Below, in pieces: positions 23,520 to 36,472 of a DNA stretch of 64,000 bases. Made by a program: the position numbers and the translations under genes. The stretch is from positions 1 through 64,000 of the forward strand of contig JADWOT020001522.1 of the NCBI GenBank assembly GCA_036345935.2, written 5' to 3'. The stretch comes from Taenia hydatigena (Eukaryota; Platyhelminthes; Cestoda; Cyclophyllidea; Taeniidae). The notes below the pieces were generated by a model. It had not been told where the DNA came from. It made no database searches and was given only the letters and a program-made list of their open reading frames with translations. Positions within the stretch are counted from its first letter, which is position 1. Each line of letters starts with the position of its first letter.

Positions 23520-23858
23520 GACATTGCAAGCGGGGTGGTGCAGTGGTAGCGCACTGGGTTTACAACCCAGAGGTCCGTGGATCAAAACCACGCCCTGCGA
23601 GTTAATCGTTTACTTATTCACATGGTCAGGTATAGCTTCTTCTCGCATCGATGCCTCGTTTACCTGGCTTGCCAAAGCGATTCACCAAGTGTTCACCTGC
23701 CACTTCAATTTACTTCTCTATTCTTTTTGTTCCGCTGACCAGGCATCAGGGTCTGCCAGCATACTGGCATGCGCTCACTTAGCGTGTCCACCAACTAGGC
23801 ACTATTCATGCGTTTGTGTTCATGCATTTTTGTGATTGCATGTAGTGGCACAGGATGC
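23519..23858 (+). repeat. tRNA-like repeat with best-preserved cloverleaf (copy B)
   Basis: The core at 23529-23600 folds into a near-complete 72-base cloverleaf. Acceptor pairs 2 to 7 hold (one G-T), only 1-72 is mismatched, and D-stem GTGC/GCGC, anticodon stem CTGGG/CCCAG and T-stem CGTGG/CCACG are all paired. The anticodon is UAC (valine). The body keeps initiator hallmarks: three G-C pairs in the anticodon stem, and T-loop A54 and A60. A run of five T at 23724-23728 could end a polymerase III transcript of about 200 bases. The upstream half of the composite repeat is missing here. Confidence 0.7.
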
Positions 23859-24024
23859 CAATAAATAGCTGAGACCTTTAGTTTGGGCTTTACCGTTATG
23901 TCCGATCATATGATAAGTAACTTTTTGACTGCGCAGCCTCTCAGTTAAGCCTTGAAACACAACAAGTTAGTTGCTCGGGTACCGCGAACGGCTCTATACA
24001 GCCGCAAACTTCCTACTTTATGTA
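23859..24024. other. Spacer sequence, nothing recognised
   Basis: This is a short unique stretch between the tRNA-like repeat and the inner inverted repeat. Confidence 0.5.
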
Positions 24025-24246
24025 GTGATCCCATTGGTGTTGATTATCAGCACACCTGTCAGACGAGCAGACTCTAACGCGTTCCCGTAAGAGGCACGCA
24101 AACGTTGTGGACTGCATCCACATTGGCGTCGAATGTTGAAGCAGTATGCAAGAGCGCGCTGCTTAGTACCGTACAGAAGGGCTAAGCTACCCTTCGCATG
24201 GTTAGAAAGGCCATACCTCGAAACGTAACTATATCCTCCATAGACT
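24025..24246. repeat. Older inverted repeat inside the spacer, right copy
   Basis: This is the partner of 16506-16727. Both ends of the homology are sharp (AGTCTATGG and GGATCAC). It shows more divergence than the arms, so the pair is either older or has escaped gene conversion. Confidence 0.85.
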
Positions 24247-25471
24247 GACTTGCTTTTAATGCAAGACCGATTTTAACCTTATCCCATCATGTAGCGACAA
24301 TTTGTGCGCAATTCTTATTTGCACTACTTACAATTTTCAGCAATAACCTGCGATTTCGATTTTCTATGATTTCTTTTTGCGTTGCATGATTCATCGATGC
24401 CTACCGCAGTGCATCTCTTGATAACGATTCTTACAGCTCGAGAACGACACTAACCTCCACGCCATAAGATTTTGTAGTAAGCACAAGCAAGCGTCAGCAA
24501 TGTTATCTTTACCGGCAAAGTATGTTTTTTTACCGTTGTGAGGTGTGGATGAATGATTGAGCCATTTTGAAGTAAAGAAACGTAAAGCGTGAAAATGCTT
24601 TGGCGTTTTACTTATATCTGCGCTTGCTTTCTCTTTAAACACAGACTCCTTTGAATTTACAGAAGTCATTGCATCGTTGCTCAACTTTTGTGTCGCCAGC
24701 GATTTGCACTAGTCTGAATAAGATATTGCAGCGCATATCAAGTGATGCATTCTGCGTACCCTAAGAAATGGCATTAAAAGAGCCCTCTAAATACTAGCCC
24801 CATTGTCATGAAAGAGCAGTGGATCTTTGCCAACGCTGCTAAATTCGTCTATTTACTCATCATTGCCTGAATTTAGCTCTTTTAAAACTGCAATCAAATG
24901 TGTAGCATTTGGGAGAATGGATTCATGTTTGAAATGGCGCTCCAATCAGGGTGCTTTTACTCAATAAACTTTGGATAACCTTACATCAAGCATGTCTGCT
25001 ATCCTTCACTTTTGAATAAGTGTGGTGGAAGTTTTTCCTTATTACGCTAACCGCTTTAGTGAGAGATGCACATTTATGAGGTGTCAAATGATAAAATCTG
25101 TGTAGTACTCTCAAGCTACAGCAGCGAATTCGCCTTGTCAAATGCACTTTGTCTTTGCGGTAAAACATTGATGACAGTACATTGGTGAAGTTAATTGCGC
25201 CTCTATTAAGAAAAAGCGCAAAAGGTTTGTCCTATTCTTTGCAATTCCTTTAAAGATTACCCTTATTGGCCTTGTATGCTTAGGCCAAATTTTCAATGCT
25301 TTGAAATGTGTAAAATCATGCGGTCCGGAAAGCCGCTTATCACATTTTGATGTTAACTTAACATTTTCTTAACATTGAGTTTACTGATGAGGATATCACG
25401 ACGCACTATGCTTACTTCTATTTAGCTTTCGCAATTCGGCTTTGCTTGGCATTCAAAGAACAACTTAGTAG
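24247..25471. other. Spacer sequence, nothing recognised
   Basis: A 97-codon frame on the minus strand (24391-24684) has no recognised motif. No tRNA-like or repeat signal was seen. Confidence 0.4.
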
Positions 25472-26220
25472 TGCATCCTGTGCCACTATATGCAATCACA
25501 AAAATGTATGAATACAAATGCATGAATAGGAAAAATAGAGAAGTAAATTGAAGTGGCAGGTGAACACTTGGTGAATCGCTTTGGCAAGCCAGGTAAACGA
25601 GGCGTCGATGCGAGAAGAAGCTATACCCGACCATGTGAATAAGTAAACGATTAGCTCGCAGGGCGTGGTTTTGATCCACGGACCTGTGGGTTGTAAACCC
25701 AGTGCGCTACCACTGCGCCACCCCGCTTACAATGTTTGCATCTTCTAATTTGTGTATGTCCTTCAGCAGGTTGGTGCAAGCAACATGACAAATCACCGAT
25801 TTGGGCTTAAATGGTCACATCAAGTCGCGGCATGTATGTGTGCTCGAATGATTACTAAGTAACTGGTTGACGCGTAAGCAGTGAGGTGGCGGAGGTAGAG
25901 ATAGATATGGATGCTGAGAGAGGAAAGAGGAGGCGGCGATAAATGTGGGTGTATGCACGCGATACTGTGATGTGGTGCAGCGTAACACAGCATAGCATAT
26001 CGCAGGGTGTTGAAACAGAGCAGATTAGCAGGAATCGCACTGGTATAGAACTATGTTAAACTGTCTCTGTGATGATATAGCGGTGGGATTTTCTCGATTT
26101 CATCTGGATGATACGACTCAAACTCATGGTCACCAAAGTGCGCACACAGGCAGCAGGACGCTAGACCCTATGGCTACATGTACGTGAGTATCGCATGAGG
26201 TGCCTAATGACAAGGAAGTA
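25472..26220 (-). repeat. Composite repeat with tRNA-like core (copy C)
   Basis: On the minus strand the core is 25656-25727, with anticodon loop TTTACAA and the same stem mismatch as copy A. The tail continues as in copy B but lacks about 75 bases in the middle, and it ends at CACAGGATGC near 25472. The palindrome arm stops inside this tail at 25565, so the last 93 bases of the repeat lie in the spacer. Confidence 0.65.
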
Positions 26221-26390
26221 GAAGTTGGCATGGTCGTTCTTGTAGAGTAGATAAATTGAATTTTATCACTCACGTCTTCTGGCCATCGATTTCTTTCAGG
26301 CTCTGTTGTTATGACATTTATGAATTTGAGCCGCCATCAATGATTGTTGACGCGGGTCTTCAATAATATTAGAGAAGCATTCAGTTATCA

Positions 26391-26846
26391 TTGGTACCGA
26401 TGTTCGAACAATCTTATAAGTTGCAGCGATGCATTAGCCATTTCATGCGACAAACTCTGTGCTGGGTGACACATCACATCTTAGCCGAAAGAGTCCACCC
26501 CTCTCGCTCTGATGTTGCGGCTAAACCTCTTAACAGGCCAGACAACTCTTATGCACATCGTTTTCATCTTATCGATGACAAGAATAATGAGCTTCATGAG
26601 CTGCTGACTATGAACTCGGGCATGTTCTTATATTTTTGTAGAAAGGGTGGGATAGTTAATACAGTTTTAATCCCCGAAAATCAAGGCTTACACAATTTCG
26701 TTCACATGGAAATACCCTTTAGTAAAAATATGCTAAGTTCCCTTGATAGCAGTGTTTCGCTTTGTATAAAAGCGTGCAGGTTTTCGCTGCTAGGTTTTAC
26801 GGCTACTTGTTGCTTAATTCAGATGCTTGACAATTCAGGACCGTGA
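26391..26846 (+). other. Open frame shared by both arms, probably not coding
   Basis: This is the mirror of 13565-13936. It runs on for 28 codons because the left-arm stop (TAG) is TCG here. It has no recognised domain. Differences from the left copy are mostly amino-acid changing, which is compatible with neutral drift after duplication. Confidence 0.15.
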
Positions 26847-27011
26847 TTTGTAATTGAACTAATGCTTGTCTTTAAGCACAGTGCTGTATCAATGGTTTTG
26901 GCTAATCCACATCTGCACAGACAAAGGCTCTACATACGACTTCAACCCACTCAAACCTTGGCTTTCCTAGCATTAGTCGATGCAGCACTAAACTGAGATT
27001 GATGTGAGGCC

Positions 27012-27082
27012 AGGGATTCAGCTCGGTGATAGAAAGCTCGCTTTGTATGAGGGAAGCCTCGGGTTCGAAAGCTGGCATCTTC
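27012..27082 (+). pseudogene. tRNA-Ala-like pseudogene (right arm)
   Basis: This is the mirror copy of 13242-13312. It has a slightly better box B context (CGGGTTCGAAAGC) but the same TGT anticodon and the same acceptor mismatches. The anticodon change therefore predates the arm duplication. Confidence 0.65.
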
Positions 27083-27392
27083 AGTTAATGCGTCTTGAAA
27101 GTAGTCCTCGGCCAACGCAGTCTTTGCTATGATTCTGTGCCCTTTTTGAAGTTCTGGCTAGCCATTTGTGTACTGCCTCCGGTTCTCTGCACTTGCACCC
27201 TCCCGGTGTGATGGAAGTTGGAGGGTGGAAATCGGTTTTCATTTATCCTATTGGCTCGCTTAACCTTGCCGTCAGCCATTTGACACGACACACGCGGGTT
27301 CAGCATCAAATCCATTAACTCCGTCGTGTTAAGCTTACAGCTAGAGCTGTGCTATGACCGACTAAATAGGGTAAGTGTGAGTAATTGCATCT

Positions 27393-27464
27393 GCGTCTGA
27401 AGAGAATCAAACTGTCGGCTCCTGGTCTACGATACCAGCGTTTTAGCCACTGAGTCATGAAGAC
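27393..27464 (-). pseudogene. tRNA-Thr(CGT)-like pseudogene (right arm)
   Basis: This is the mirror copy of 12860-12931. It is more decayed in box A (TGACTCAGTGG). The CGT anticodon is retained, with one extra change in the loop. Acceptor pairing is limited to the outer four bases. Confidence 0.55.
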
Positions 27465-28964
27465 CACTGGCAATTATGTCCCTTTGACTCTGTCCTCAAT
27501 CTAGTCTTGTACAGGAATTGGCTTTGGACGACTCCTCTAACTCACGTCTGATCACCACATAATCACCTTTTGCACTTTATCTTCATCTTCTGAGACTTTT
27601 AAGGTTGTGGTTAATTTGTTTCTGGTAATAATTTATAGCAACATATGTTCCTTGACGCAGTGCTAGATTACGCCTTAGTGGCGGGGAAAAACCTAAACAG
27701 ACTACATTCCTATGCGAGTTGGCTAAGATACTATTCGCCGGACGAATTCGATCATTTTGTGCGCGTTTGCTTAAAAGATTTTTTAGAAGGAATTCACTTG
27801 TCACCAGCGCATGTGTGTAATCGTAGGGCTCGGCTACTTAACGACGTTCGCCTAAGTCCGAATCGGATTTGAAATCTGCATGAGACTCTGGGCAGGAGTT
27901 CAAATCCGACATCAGTTGTGTCCACATTGAATGTATGGTTAGTCAATTGCAATCCTTATTTCTTGAATTAACATTTGTGTTTTGATAATCTTACATCTTG
28001 GCTTTATATTAACCAACCGGGATGGAGGAAAAAGATATGGAGTGAAGAAGCATGAAACTTAAATTTCTATGCCAGCTTAAGCGAAAATGTAATGATCGTC
28101 TGACTTGGAACTGCCTAGATTTTCTACCACATTTAATCACTTGATGAGTACAAATGTGGCTAACGTCAGTTTATTCAATTGGCTTTCATCTGATGCAACC
28201 TTCTTTCTTAACGCCAAGGAAGAAACATACCACATTTATCATACTAATATTTTGTAATATGCTCCCAATGCCAGCACAAGCAAGCGCGAAAGTCCGCTCA
28301 TTTGGTTTAACTTCAACAGCTCACTCAATTCTTTACTTTCTCCTCTGTAAAACGAAAGCGCGAAACCACGCCAACGAACGATCATTTGACTGGAGTATCA
28401 ACAACTGCATAAAAACGGGTGGTCGTGTTCATCGATATTGGCAAATAAGTTGCCATTTTACAGTAGCAACTGATGCCATTTGGTAATCCTTTTTGGCAAC
28501 GACAAGGCAGAAAACAAATAATAATAATAGAGACAGTAATTGATTAAAGGCTTGATTTGTACCCATCCCTGTACCTTTTCCTAATGGGACCCTGCCTCTT
28601 ACATGCATAGACCCCTTCACTCGATATGATATGTTCTCTATCCCCACCAGTGGTAACATCGCTCATTTCGGGTGGCAGGATAAGCAGAAGTGTGACATTG
28701 CCGTTTCCGCACATATGTGTCGATGCACGTGCGTATATATATAATGCAGTCTAAGTGAATCACAGCTCACTCCCATTATATGCGACTCGTATATGTATCC
28801 AAGCATGCACCACGATTAGGAGCACGGTAGAACACAACGCAAATATCATGCACCAAACTGACCTTGCTTTATAATTAGCAGAGGCATGCTAGACCATTTC
28901 AGATGAAGTCGGATCAATTCAAATCAGACTGGTGTGTTGATGTCACTGCTGTGGTGTAAACAGT

Positions 28965-29691
28965 AATACCAATCGTATCAGCTTGTGCCCGATGCAACAG
29001 CCTTTTAATTTCATGTCCACGACACCTCGTGAGACACGCACTTGCATACAGCCACGGTGTCTAGCATCATGTTGCCTGTGCATGCGACAAATTTTTGCGT
29101 ACCCTGGTGACCAAAAGTTGAACCCGTACTGCCTTGATGAAACGGTGAGAATTCTTAGCGATTGTTTGAATGCACACATAGGTCTCGACTTTGTGTGAAT
29201 GTTTGAGCTCAGCTCTGTAAATCGTCGTGTTGCTTGCGCCATTCTGCTGATAGAGGATATAATAAATTAAGAGGTACCAGCGGCGTGAGCAGAGTGGCTC
29301 AGTGGAAGCGTCCTGGGCCCATAATCCAGAGGTCCGTGGATCGGAACCACGCTCTGCTATTCCAGTGGTTACCTATTCCTACGGTCGGATTCAGCTGCAT
29401 CTCGCATCGTTGCTTTGCTTACCAGGTCTGGAAAGACGATTCTTCAAGTGTTCAACTGCCAAATCCCTTCAGCTCTCTTCCCTCACTTCTGCCATCTGGG
29501 TGGCAGGTTCTGATTGTATCGCAACGTGCACTTACTCAACAGGCCGATCTCAATTGCAATCAACTTTGGTGCATCAGCTACCCACTAGCCATGCGGACGG
29601 GTAGGCGCGCGGTCAGTAGAGATGAAAGAAGAGGCATGAAGAGCTTATTGACTGGGAATTGGACACGCGCCGTCCAGGTGAAACTTGAGTT
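28965..29691 (+). repeat. Composite repeat with initiator-Met tRNA-like core (copy E)
   Basis: This is the mirror copy of 10640-11360. The 72-base core is 29288-29359 on the plus strand, with anticodon CAT and the same G-T pair and T-loop G58. Its box A reads TGGCTCAGTGG where the left arm has TGGCGCAGTGG. The shared defects were present before the arms were duplicated. Confidence 0.65.
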
Positions 29692-29977
29692 TGCTGAACA
29701 CTAGCCCATCAATACGATATCGCGCCACTCCGAGCCACCCATGCTGCATCATAATTCATCACCCTATTTCCACCTTCATCAACCTTACCCAAACGCATGC
29801 ACATATCCTTCAAGCACCAGACCCAAGAATGTGGTCGCTGCAAAAGCATACGCAATCAACTTACTATGATAGACTCCATGATCACGAAGGTGGGCATGCA
29901 TCTAGGCTACTATGATAGTGTCCTTCTTCCACCACTATGTCATACGTCTTTAGCCTGTGATACAAGTCGCAGTTGCG
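29692..29977. repeat. Repeat present three times in the window (copy 2, right arm)
   Basis: This is the inverted partner of 10389-10633. It is the longest of the three copies and contains all the bases missing separately from the other two, so it is probably closest to the original form. Confidence 0.75.
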
Positions 29978-32900
29978 TCGGTTGTCTACCAGCAAAGTAA
30001 GGAGGAGGAATGGGTGAGGGAAACAAGGGGACATGCGACGGAGATGGCGACTATCGCATCCATGACGAGAGGCATGCATAAGCACGTCGGTGGGAAGCTG
30101 CTTACGGTGCGTTGGCCATTGGCCTGTATAGTATTGGCTTTTAACCTGATGGCCCTAAGATCAAGTACTTGTTCAGGTGCGTCTGCTTCGCAGCGCTTCA
30201 TGCAATGGACACTCACCATTTAGTCAGTGTCTGGCCTCTCGCTTGGCGTCCCACTACCTAGCCGTGCGACAAATTTCGGTACACCATGGTAAATGTGCAA
30301 TTAGCTAAATAGCACTTGGTTGTGAGAAGTTAAACTTCGACATTTTAAACGTGCAGTGGAAGACCATATCACGTCCTGCGGAAAGGTGGCTAGCATATCA
30401 GCATGACTTAGTTTCAACAAAGACATTCTCTGTACCTATTTATTAAGACATCTGCTGCATTGTTGAGTTAAGAAAAAATATCTTAAGGCCAGCTGCATCA
30501 AACCACGTTGCATCACATCACACTAAATAAAGTAGTTTCGCATTGTTGACTGAAGTTGTGGTCACTCCTTTTCCCAGTTTGCATTGCCTACACCACGTGC
30601 TATTAGTGAAAGCCGTCACTCGATCGACTTGTAACGCGATTCGATTTTAACGTGAATGCATTAGTATGTGAGCATTAAATTCACAAACACAGTCACTTAA
30701 AGAGATTTGATAAAGATGCCAAGAAAATTATACCATTTGGCTAATCAAATGGGGTTCTGTGGATAGAATACTTTAAACATTAAGCTAAGGGTGCTTTCGA
30801 TCCAATGTGGATCTTATTTGACAATTTTAACTGATTTTTAGAATACATTCTGGAATATTTTGGTAGTTGACGCTTGATCCTGCACATAATTTTTAAAATG
30901 TGCACATTGCCCTTCGTTCCTTTCACTGCTCAGTGCAGATGAACTGAAACGTAATTGCTATTAGTTTACACCAAGAGAATGACCGTGTTTGGGGTTTGCC
31001 GCTTACAAAGCAGTAATAAGCTTACTCACCGTCGGCATGCAAATTTCAATTTTTACCCAGGGTTTAAAGCCAGATCGATGCGCGGTAACCAGACAGTCCG
31101 CAATTGCATCAGCTCCCTTAAGTCGATATTTCATGCAGGTTTAAGCAGGACTCTGGAGTAGTGGAGGACCCAAATGGAGGCATTACACCAATTGACTATT
31201 GCCTTTTTTTTATTGCCGTGTAAATAAACAACCGTGCGCCTTTTCCATGACCGTGCACTTAAAGGCGAATGAATGCAGTTCTTCTTACTCCATCTGGATC
31301 GCGGACGTCACCATTCAATTGACCAAGCAACTAAACAGAAATGCATTAAACTACCAGGCGCCGTGAGCATCCATGTTGAATGATGCGTGTTTTGGTGTAA
31401 TTGGTTAGTTAAAAGGGCTACCATGACAGCTCACAACGCATGTTTGCAGGATAGAATTGGCAGCGTATCTTGAAGACAGGATGGAGCATTTCAAAGGTTC
31501 TGCATCATAATTCCTTTCTAGTGGACGTGAATTCGCACACGTACTCCTAACCATAAAACACATTTATACTTAAATCTATTGACAAAAATTTCCTTGCCCC
31601 AATGCATCTTAAAAGTCTCGGGCCTAAATTTGGATAAGTGGCAATTCAGGCATGCTGGAAACTTGTGTGCTTAATTTGAAATGCAAATGCCATTTGGTGT
31701 GCTGTCAATCTGTCAAAAGTCTTGGATGAGTGTTGATTAGTCAGCCTTAACTTACGGTCCTCCTGCTCCCTATTGCCATCAATAAGATTTTCTGGTGGAT
31801 GGAAACAGAACTTGGCTCCATAGGTCCAGGTGCTCACTGCTTAAAATACACTTACGTTTTTTACGCTACACCTTCGAAGGAGTAGCTTGCACGAATAACC
31901 TAAGAAACAGGATTGAATACATTCTCGCTTCTTCCATCGAGGCTTGCACATTGCAGTCCGTGCCACTTTAATGCATTCTATAGCGCTGCTGGCATTCCAG
32001 CAGCCCGAGAGCTCCACAAATCCGGACTTTAGCCACTTTCAAGTAAAAAAGTACTTATTACCACTTTACCTAATGAGTGTTTAACGAGCTGAAATGAGGC
32101 CACTAACGGAGAACAACTGCAAAGATTGAAAAAATACGAAATGCATACAGCGCTATGAACGCATGGCCATGCAAGACGCCAGCTAGGCAGGGGAACCTCA
32201 ATAGCCTTGAATAGGATTAGTTTTTTGTTTTAAGTAATGCCTATCGTGCACTAATAAACATCTTACGTTAACCTTGCCAGTTTCGTCGCAATCCTTCGCG
32301 CGCTTTAATTTGTACAACTATGACATTGCTTCGTTTTGGCCAGAATCCATGGCCGTTAACTTAAAAATACTGCATTGACCATCTTCTCGTTGCGGGGCAA
32401 ATGTAGCTTTGTTCAGCAAACTACTGACCTATAACAATATAATCAGAGGTAAAGCATTTAAAAGAATAGATTGGCGCTAGCAATAACCACTTGTAATTTG
32501 ATCGCCTTTTCTAAACAAGCTTTGGGTAACCTTACAATAAGCTTTTCCATTCTTCCTTGGTTTAGATATGTGTGATGAACGTTTTCATTTATAAGACTAA
32601 CCACCTCACTGAAATAAATACGTTTATAAGGCGTCAGACGATAATTCCGTGTGGCACTCCCAAACCAGGGGAGCGAATTAGCCTTTTCGAATTCCTGATG
32701 TCAAGCGAAATCGTCTTTACCAATGATGGGCGATTGTTGAACTGTGTAGATTGAGGTTAGGGTAGTTTGCTCTCTTTGAATGGAATTTCGTAGTTTGATC
32801 CACACGATGATTAAGTATTGAATTCACCAGTGGCAGTTTAGAGAACTTGTCATTGTGCATCTGTCGCGCTTACGCACGTAGACATACCTGCACTGCTGAC

Positions 32901-35900
32901 CTTTTTGATGATAGAATAGTAGATTATTCCGAAAGAACAGAATGTAAATGACTTCTCGGATTGCATGAGCTACTTAACGAACCCTTCGCGATCACACAGG
33001 AAGTGTCTCATCAAACACTACTTCAGCCATTGTGAACGCGACGAAGGATGAGTTAAGGAAGATCGATTATCTTGTGTGCGCCAATCAGAAAAGTTGCAGC
33101 AAATCTAAATTTAACGTTCCCATGGGAGGGAATTACTATCCCATCCCTGATTGTCGAGCATATTTCCGTGCAAGTGTGCTATGCGAAGTGCTGGATGTAG
33201 ACATTATAAGACGAATGGTCTATTGTGCTAAGTTGGAGCAAACAGCCCTAGTCCCTGTTGCAGGTTCTTAACAAGAGGGGTCGTGGCGCTGATTGTTTGT
33301 CCTGCCATACTTGAAGACCCCAATTATCGATAATGTCCGAAACACTACTGTCCACTTATTGCAGAACATTTCTAGATAGGAAATCATACATTCCTGCCTA
33401 GTTAATAGACAAAGCTTTGTCCACCCAATTTAAGTTTTGCACAAGGCGTGTACTTAGTACTATTACAAATCGCGATCATGGGAGTCAACAAATACCATTT
33501 TCTTTTATAAGCTTTCGAGTAATGCTTAGATATTGTAGATGCCCAAATTTTTGAAGAAAGATAGCATTCTTCACAAGACATCCTTTCCGAAATGACGATT
33601 TGCAGTGACTTCATTTGCATTTGCGATGGTACAATGTGGTTAGTGCATGTTGAAAGCATCCCTTTTGGGTTCTCAATAAAGACCAATAAATGTTGGGTCC
33701 TATGACCAGCCGGTTAGGATTTGACTTGCCTTTTCTGATCTGAACGTTTAGATACTACTCGTTTGATGGCTCAATCAAGCCAAGTATTCACAGCGAAATA
33801 GCCTAGTGGTACCTTAGCCAAAAGAATAATACATGGCCTCTGGTCTGACAAACCTGATGACCCCCCAAGAATTTGACCTGAAAATCACCATAGCGTCCTT
33901 TATAGCTTACTTTGTACAATCATAGAATTCATGGAATAGTGCGCCTGACCTGTTTGTAGGAATTCTGTAAGCATCAAGCAAGGCCGCAACGAATAAGGGA
34001 TAGAACCATTAAGTGTACTAATAATTTTATGGTGTCAATGCTTCAATCAATAAAGGATTTTGAGACATGGAAATTCATGTGGATTGGCAGGAATTGACTG
34101 AAACAAATCTACTTAGCTTATCTACTGTTCGAGCGGTAATAATGTTAAATACTTGGTAGGCTCTTCTGATGCGCACCTGAGCCTGACCCCAATGCGCCTG
34201 AAATAGTTGTTTCATTGGCACATCAGTGACCCGGAGTGAGACAAAGCACCCTTGACTTCGCCTACATTATGACAGTTGAATACTTGAACTGGCACGTGGA
34301 TCGGGTGAGACGGGCACCGCAAAAGCAAAAGAATTCATGATTGTTTTGCTGATGGAAAAAGAAGACAACGCTGATAGCTAAACGGCAATGGTACTTTTTG
34401 GGTCTACAAAACCTTTGATGACGCAACCGAGTAGCGTCACCTACTCCTTTAACAGTACAAAAAGCAATGAGCAGAACACGGTGACAGCCTAATAGACTCG
34501 TCACTGTGCTCTCTAGCCCTTTGCAAAGCTTCGTGTCCTTGTATTTTGACGTGGCAGTTTGGCTGATGTATCTGCAGTCTTTGCTGTCATAATATGGGAC
34601 CATGATGCTCCAGCTAGCAACTGTAGTTATTACAAAGAAGACATGGCAAATAGCGGTTAAAAGATATGCAGATGTCTTAAGTTTGGTAACCCTTTCCTTG
34701 GATTGCATTTACTGACAACTTGATGCTGATCCACACAGCGCTATCCGGAACGCCGGAAGACAGGGCAAATTAATCTTAGCACAATTATCTGTGGTGCAGG
34801 CAACCGCGGACAATTTTTGATTATTTGGGCAAAAACGCTAAAATCGGGCCTCATGTTCATGCACGCCTTACGCACTTACTTCATTTGCACTGGCTGCGCT
34901 TCAAGCCTACCATTGTTTAATTAAAGCCGAGAATCAATCAGTCACTTACGTATGAGTGCATGAATAAACTATCAGAGTGACTCACTAGGGCACAGGCTCG
35001 AGTTTGGTTTCCCCGCACATAATCATTGTCACTTCTTGGTCGATATCGCCAACGAAGAGCTGAACTCAAATGATAAGAGGCGAGAACTGTTGCTAACATT
35101 CACAATTACAATTTATGGACTAGCATTGTCAGATTCTTGCTGAACTGGACGTGCTCACCTCATAGCATGCCCATCTTGCAACCATCACTTGCGCCTACAG
35201 CCTCACCTTGCCAGCACTGCACAGTCCCTCACAGTTCCGCCGTGCTGTGCATTATTGCGCTCACTTTATCTGTCTCTTCTGGTGCTAATTTACACCAGCA
35301 CTCGCTTCACCCTCCCTTCTCCTTCTCGTCACTTATTCACCTGCTGTCTATACAGACCTACTCTTCCACTTCAGCACTTGGCTTTTGTACGCTTCCATGC
35401 TCACATACAGTGAGCTGATTAATGGACAAGAAATCACCTTACCGATCCGGTTTGGGCAGCACAGCCTGTGGTCTGAACCTGCGTGCGTTGCTTTTAGTGA
35501 TCAAGTAGCAAATCAAATCCCCATTCTTCCGTTGTCTCTGTATCATTTTGACATCGGCCCAACGAAACCAGTGGTTTCGAAGATTGTTTTCCGCATTTCT
35601 TTCCACATTGGGACACGCGATACAAGCAAAACTGTAAACTTATTTCCATCGATCTTAAATCTGGGCAAATATTTTGGAATTAAGGGGCATAAGTTTTACC
35701 AAACAGTAAAGTGTTTTAATGAGCATGAAAAGGAATGTGAGGATCCATTAACAGATTAAAGTAATTTAAGCTGAATATAATGTGTACGCAAGTTCTTCGC
35801 GGCCATCCATGGATTGCGTCTTGGGTGATAATCGAGAATTTGGAAGATGGCGTCTATTGCAAGGTTTCCCTTGATGTTTCCTTAAACCGTTTTGTGGCAT

Positions 35901-36165
35901 TGCGACCACAATTGGATTAGGTGAGTTACATCTGGACTCCCTTGGTGACTTGGCTGCTAGGCGGCGACCTCATACAGAATCCTTCATTTTTCTTATTTGA
36001 AGGCAGAAATCTTAGCATGACGTTTTCCTTAGTCCAATACTACCCAATCGACTGCGTCAAAGAACCCATCCACTAGTCCGCAGAATTAAACTTGAAACGG
36101 TGGAGAGCAAAATTTCGTCATGGCATGCTGACGGGAAAATCGATCAGAGTGGCGCCATTTGAAAT
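29978..36165. other. Right-arm sequence without recognisable genes
   Basis: This is the mirror of 4223-10388. The ORF at 35385-35759 runs 19 codons past its left-arm counterpart because a stop there is CAA here. All seven shared-stretch differences alter the encoded protein, so no coding constraint is indicated. Confidence 0.5.
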
Positions 36166-36228
36166 GTGCCCCACGTAGTTGGTAAGCGCGTTAAACCCAC
36201 AGTCTAAAGGTTGCGAGCTCAGTCTCAC
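36166..36228 (+). pseudogene. Degraded tRNA-like sequence (right arm)
   Basis: This is the mirror copy of 4160-4222. Its box B region reads GGTTGCGAGCTC, slightly closer to a tRNA consensus than the left copy. The anticodon stem is weaker (TTAAA against TCTAA). It is not predicted to fold into a functional tRNA. Confidence 0.45.
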
Positions 36229-36281
36229 TTTACATACTCTTTATCCTCTAAAGTACCAAATTTAGAAATTGCTGTTGACAT

Positions 36282-36364
36282 GTCGCGATGGACGAGTGGT
36301 TAAGGCGATGGACTCGAAATCCATTAGGGAATCCCCGCGCATACATACCCATTCCATGGGTATG
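36282..36364 (+). pseudogene. tRNA-Ser(CGA)-like 5' part fused to a hairpin (right arm)
   Basis: This is the mirror copy of the element at 4024-4106. The tRNA-like part is 36282-36340 and carries the GTCGCGA acceptor strand, the D-arm, the CGA anticodon and the variable arm. The hairpin is 36344-36364, with both nine-base strands intact and a TCC loop in place of CCC. As in the left arm, no T-arm or acceptor 3' strand follows. Confidence 0.75.
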
Positions 36365-36472
36365 TCTGCATGGTTGTAATGACCATAAATAACTATTCTC
36401 AATCAAACTTCTCAAATACACATGCATATTCATTAAATCTCGCTAAACACAACCTGCCTTATTTAGGCCTCC

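Larger units (their letters stand above)
14764..25564. other. Spacer between the inverted arms
   Basis: This 10.8 kb segment is not mirrored on the arm axis. It does contain a smaller inverted pair (16506-16727 and 24025-24246) whose centre lies about 212 bases from the arm centre. It also holds zinc-finger remnants, a 1.3 kb direct duplication around an N, and two partial repeats that also occur in the arms. It may be the decayed or rearranged core of a once longer palindrome, or simply unique sequence trapped between duplicated arms. Confidence 0.8.
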
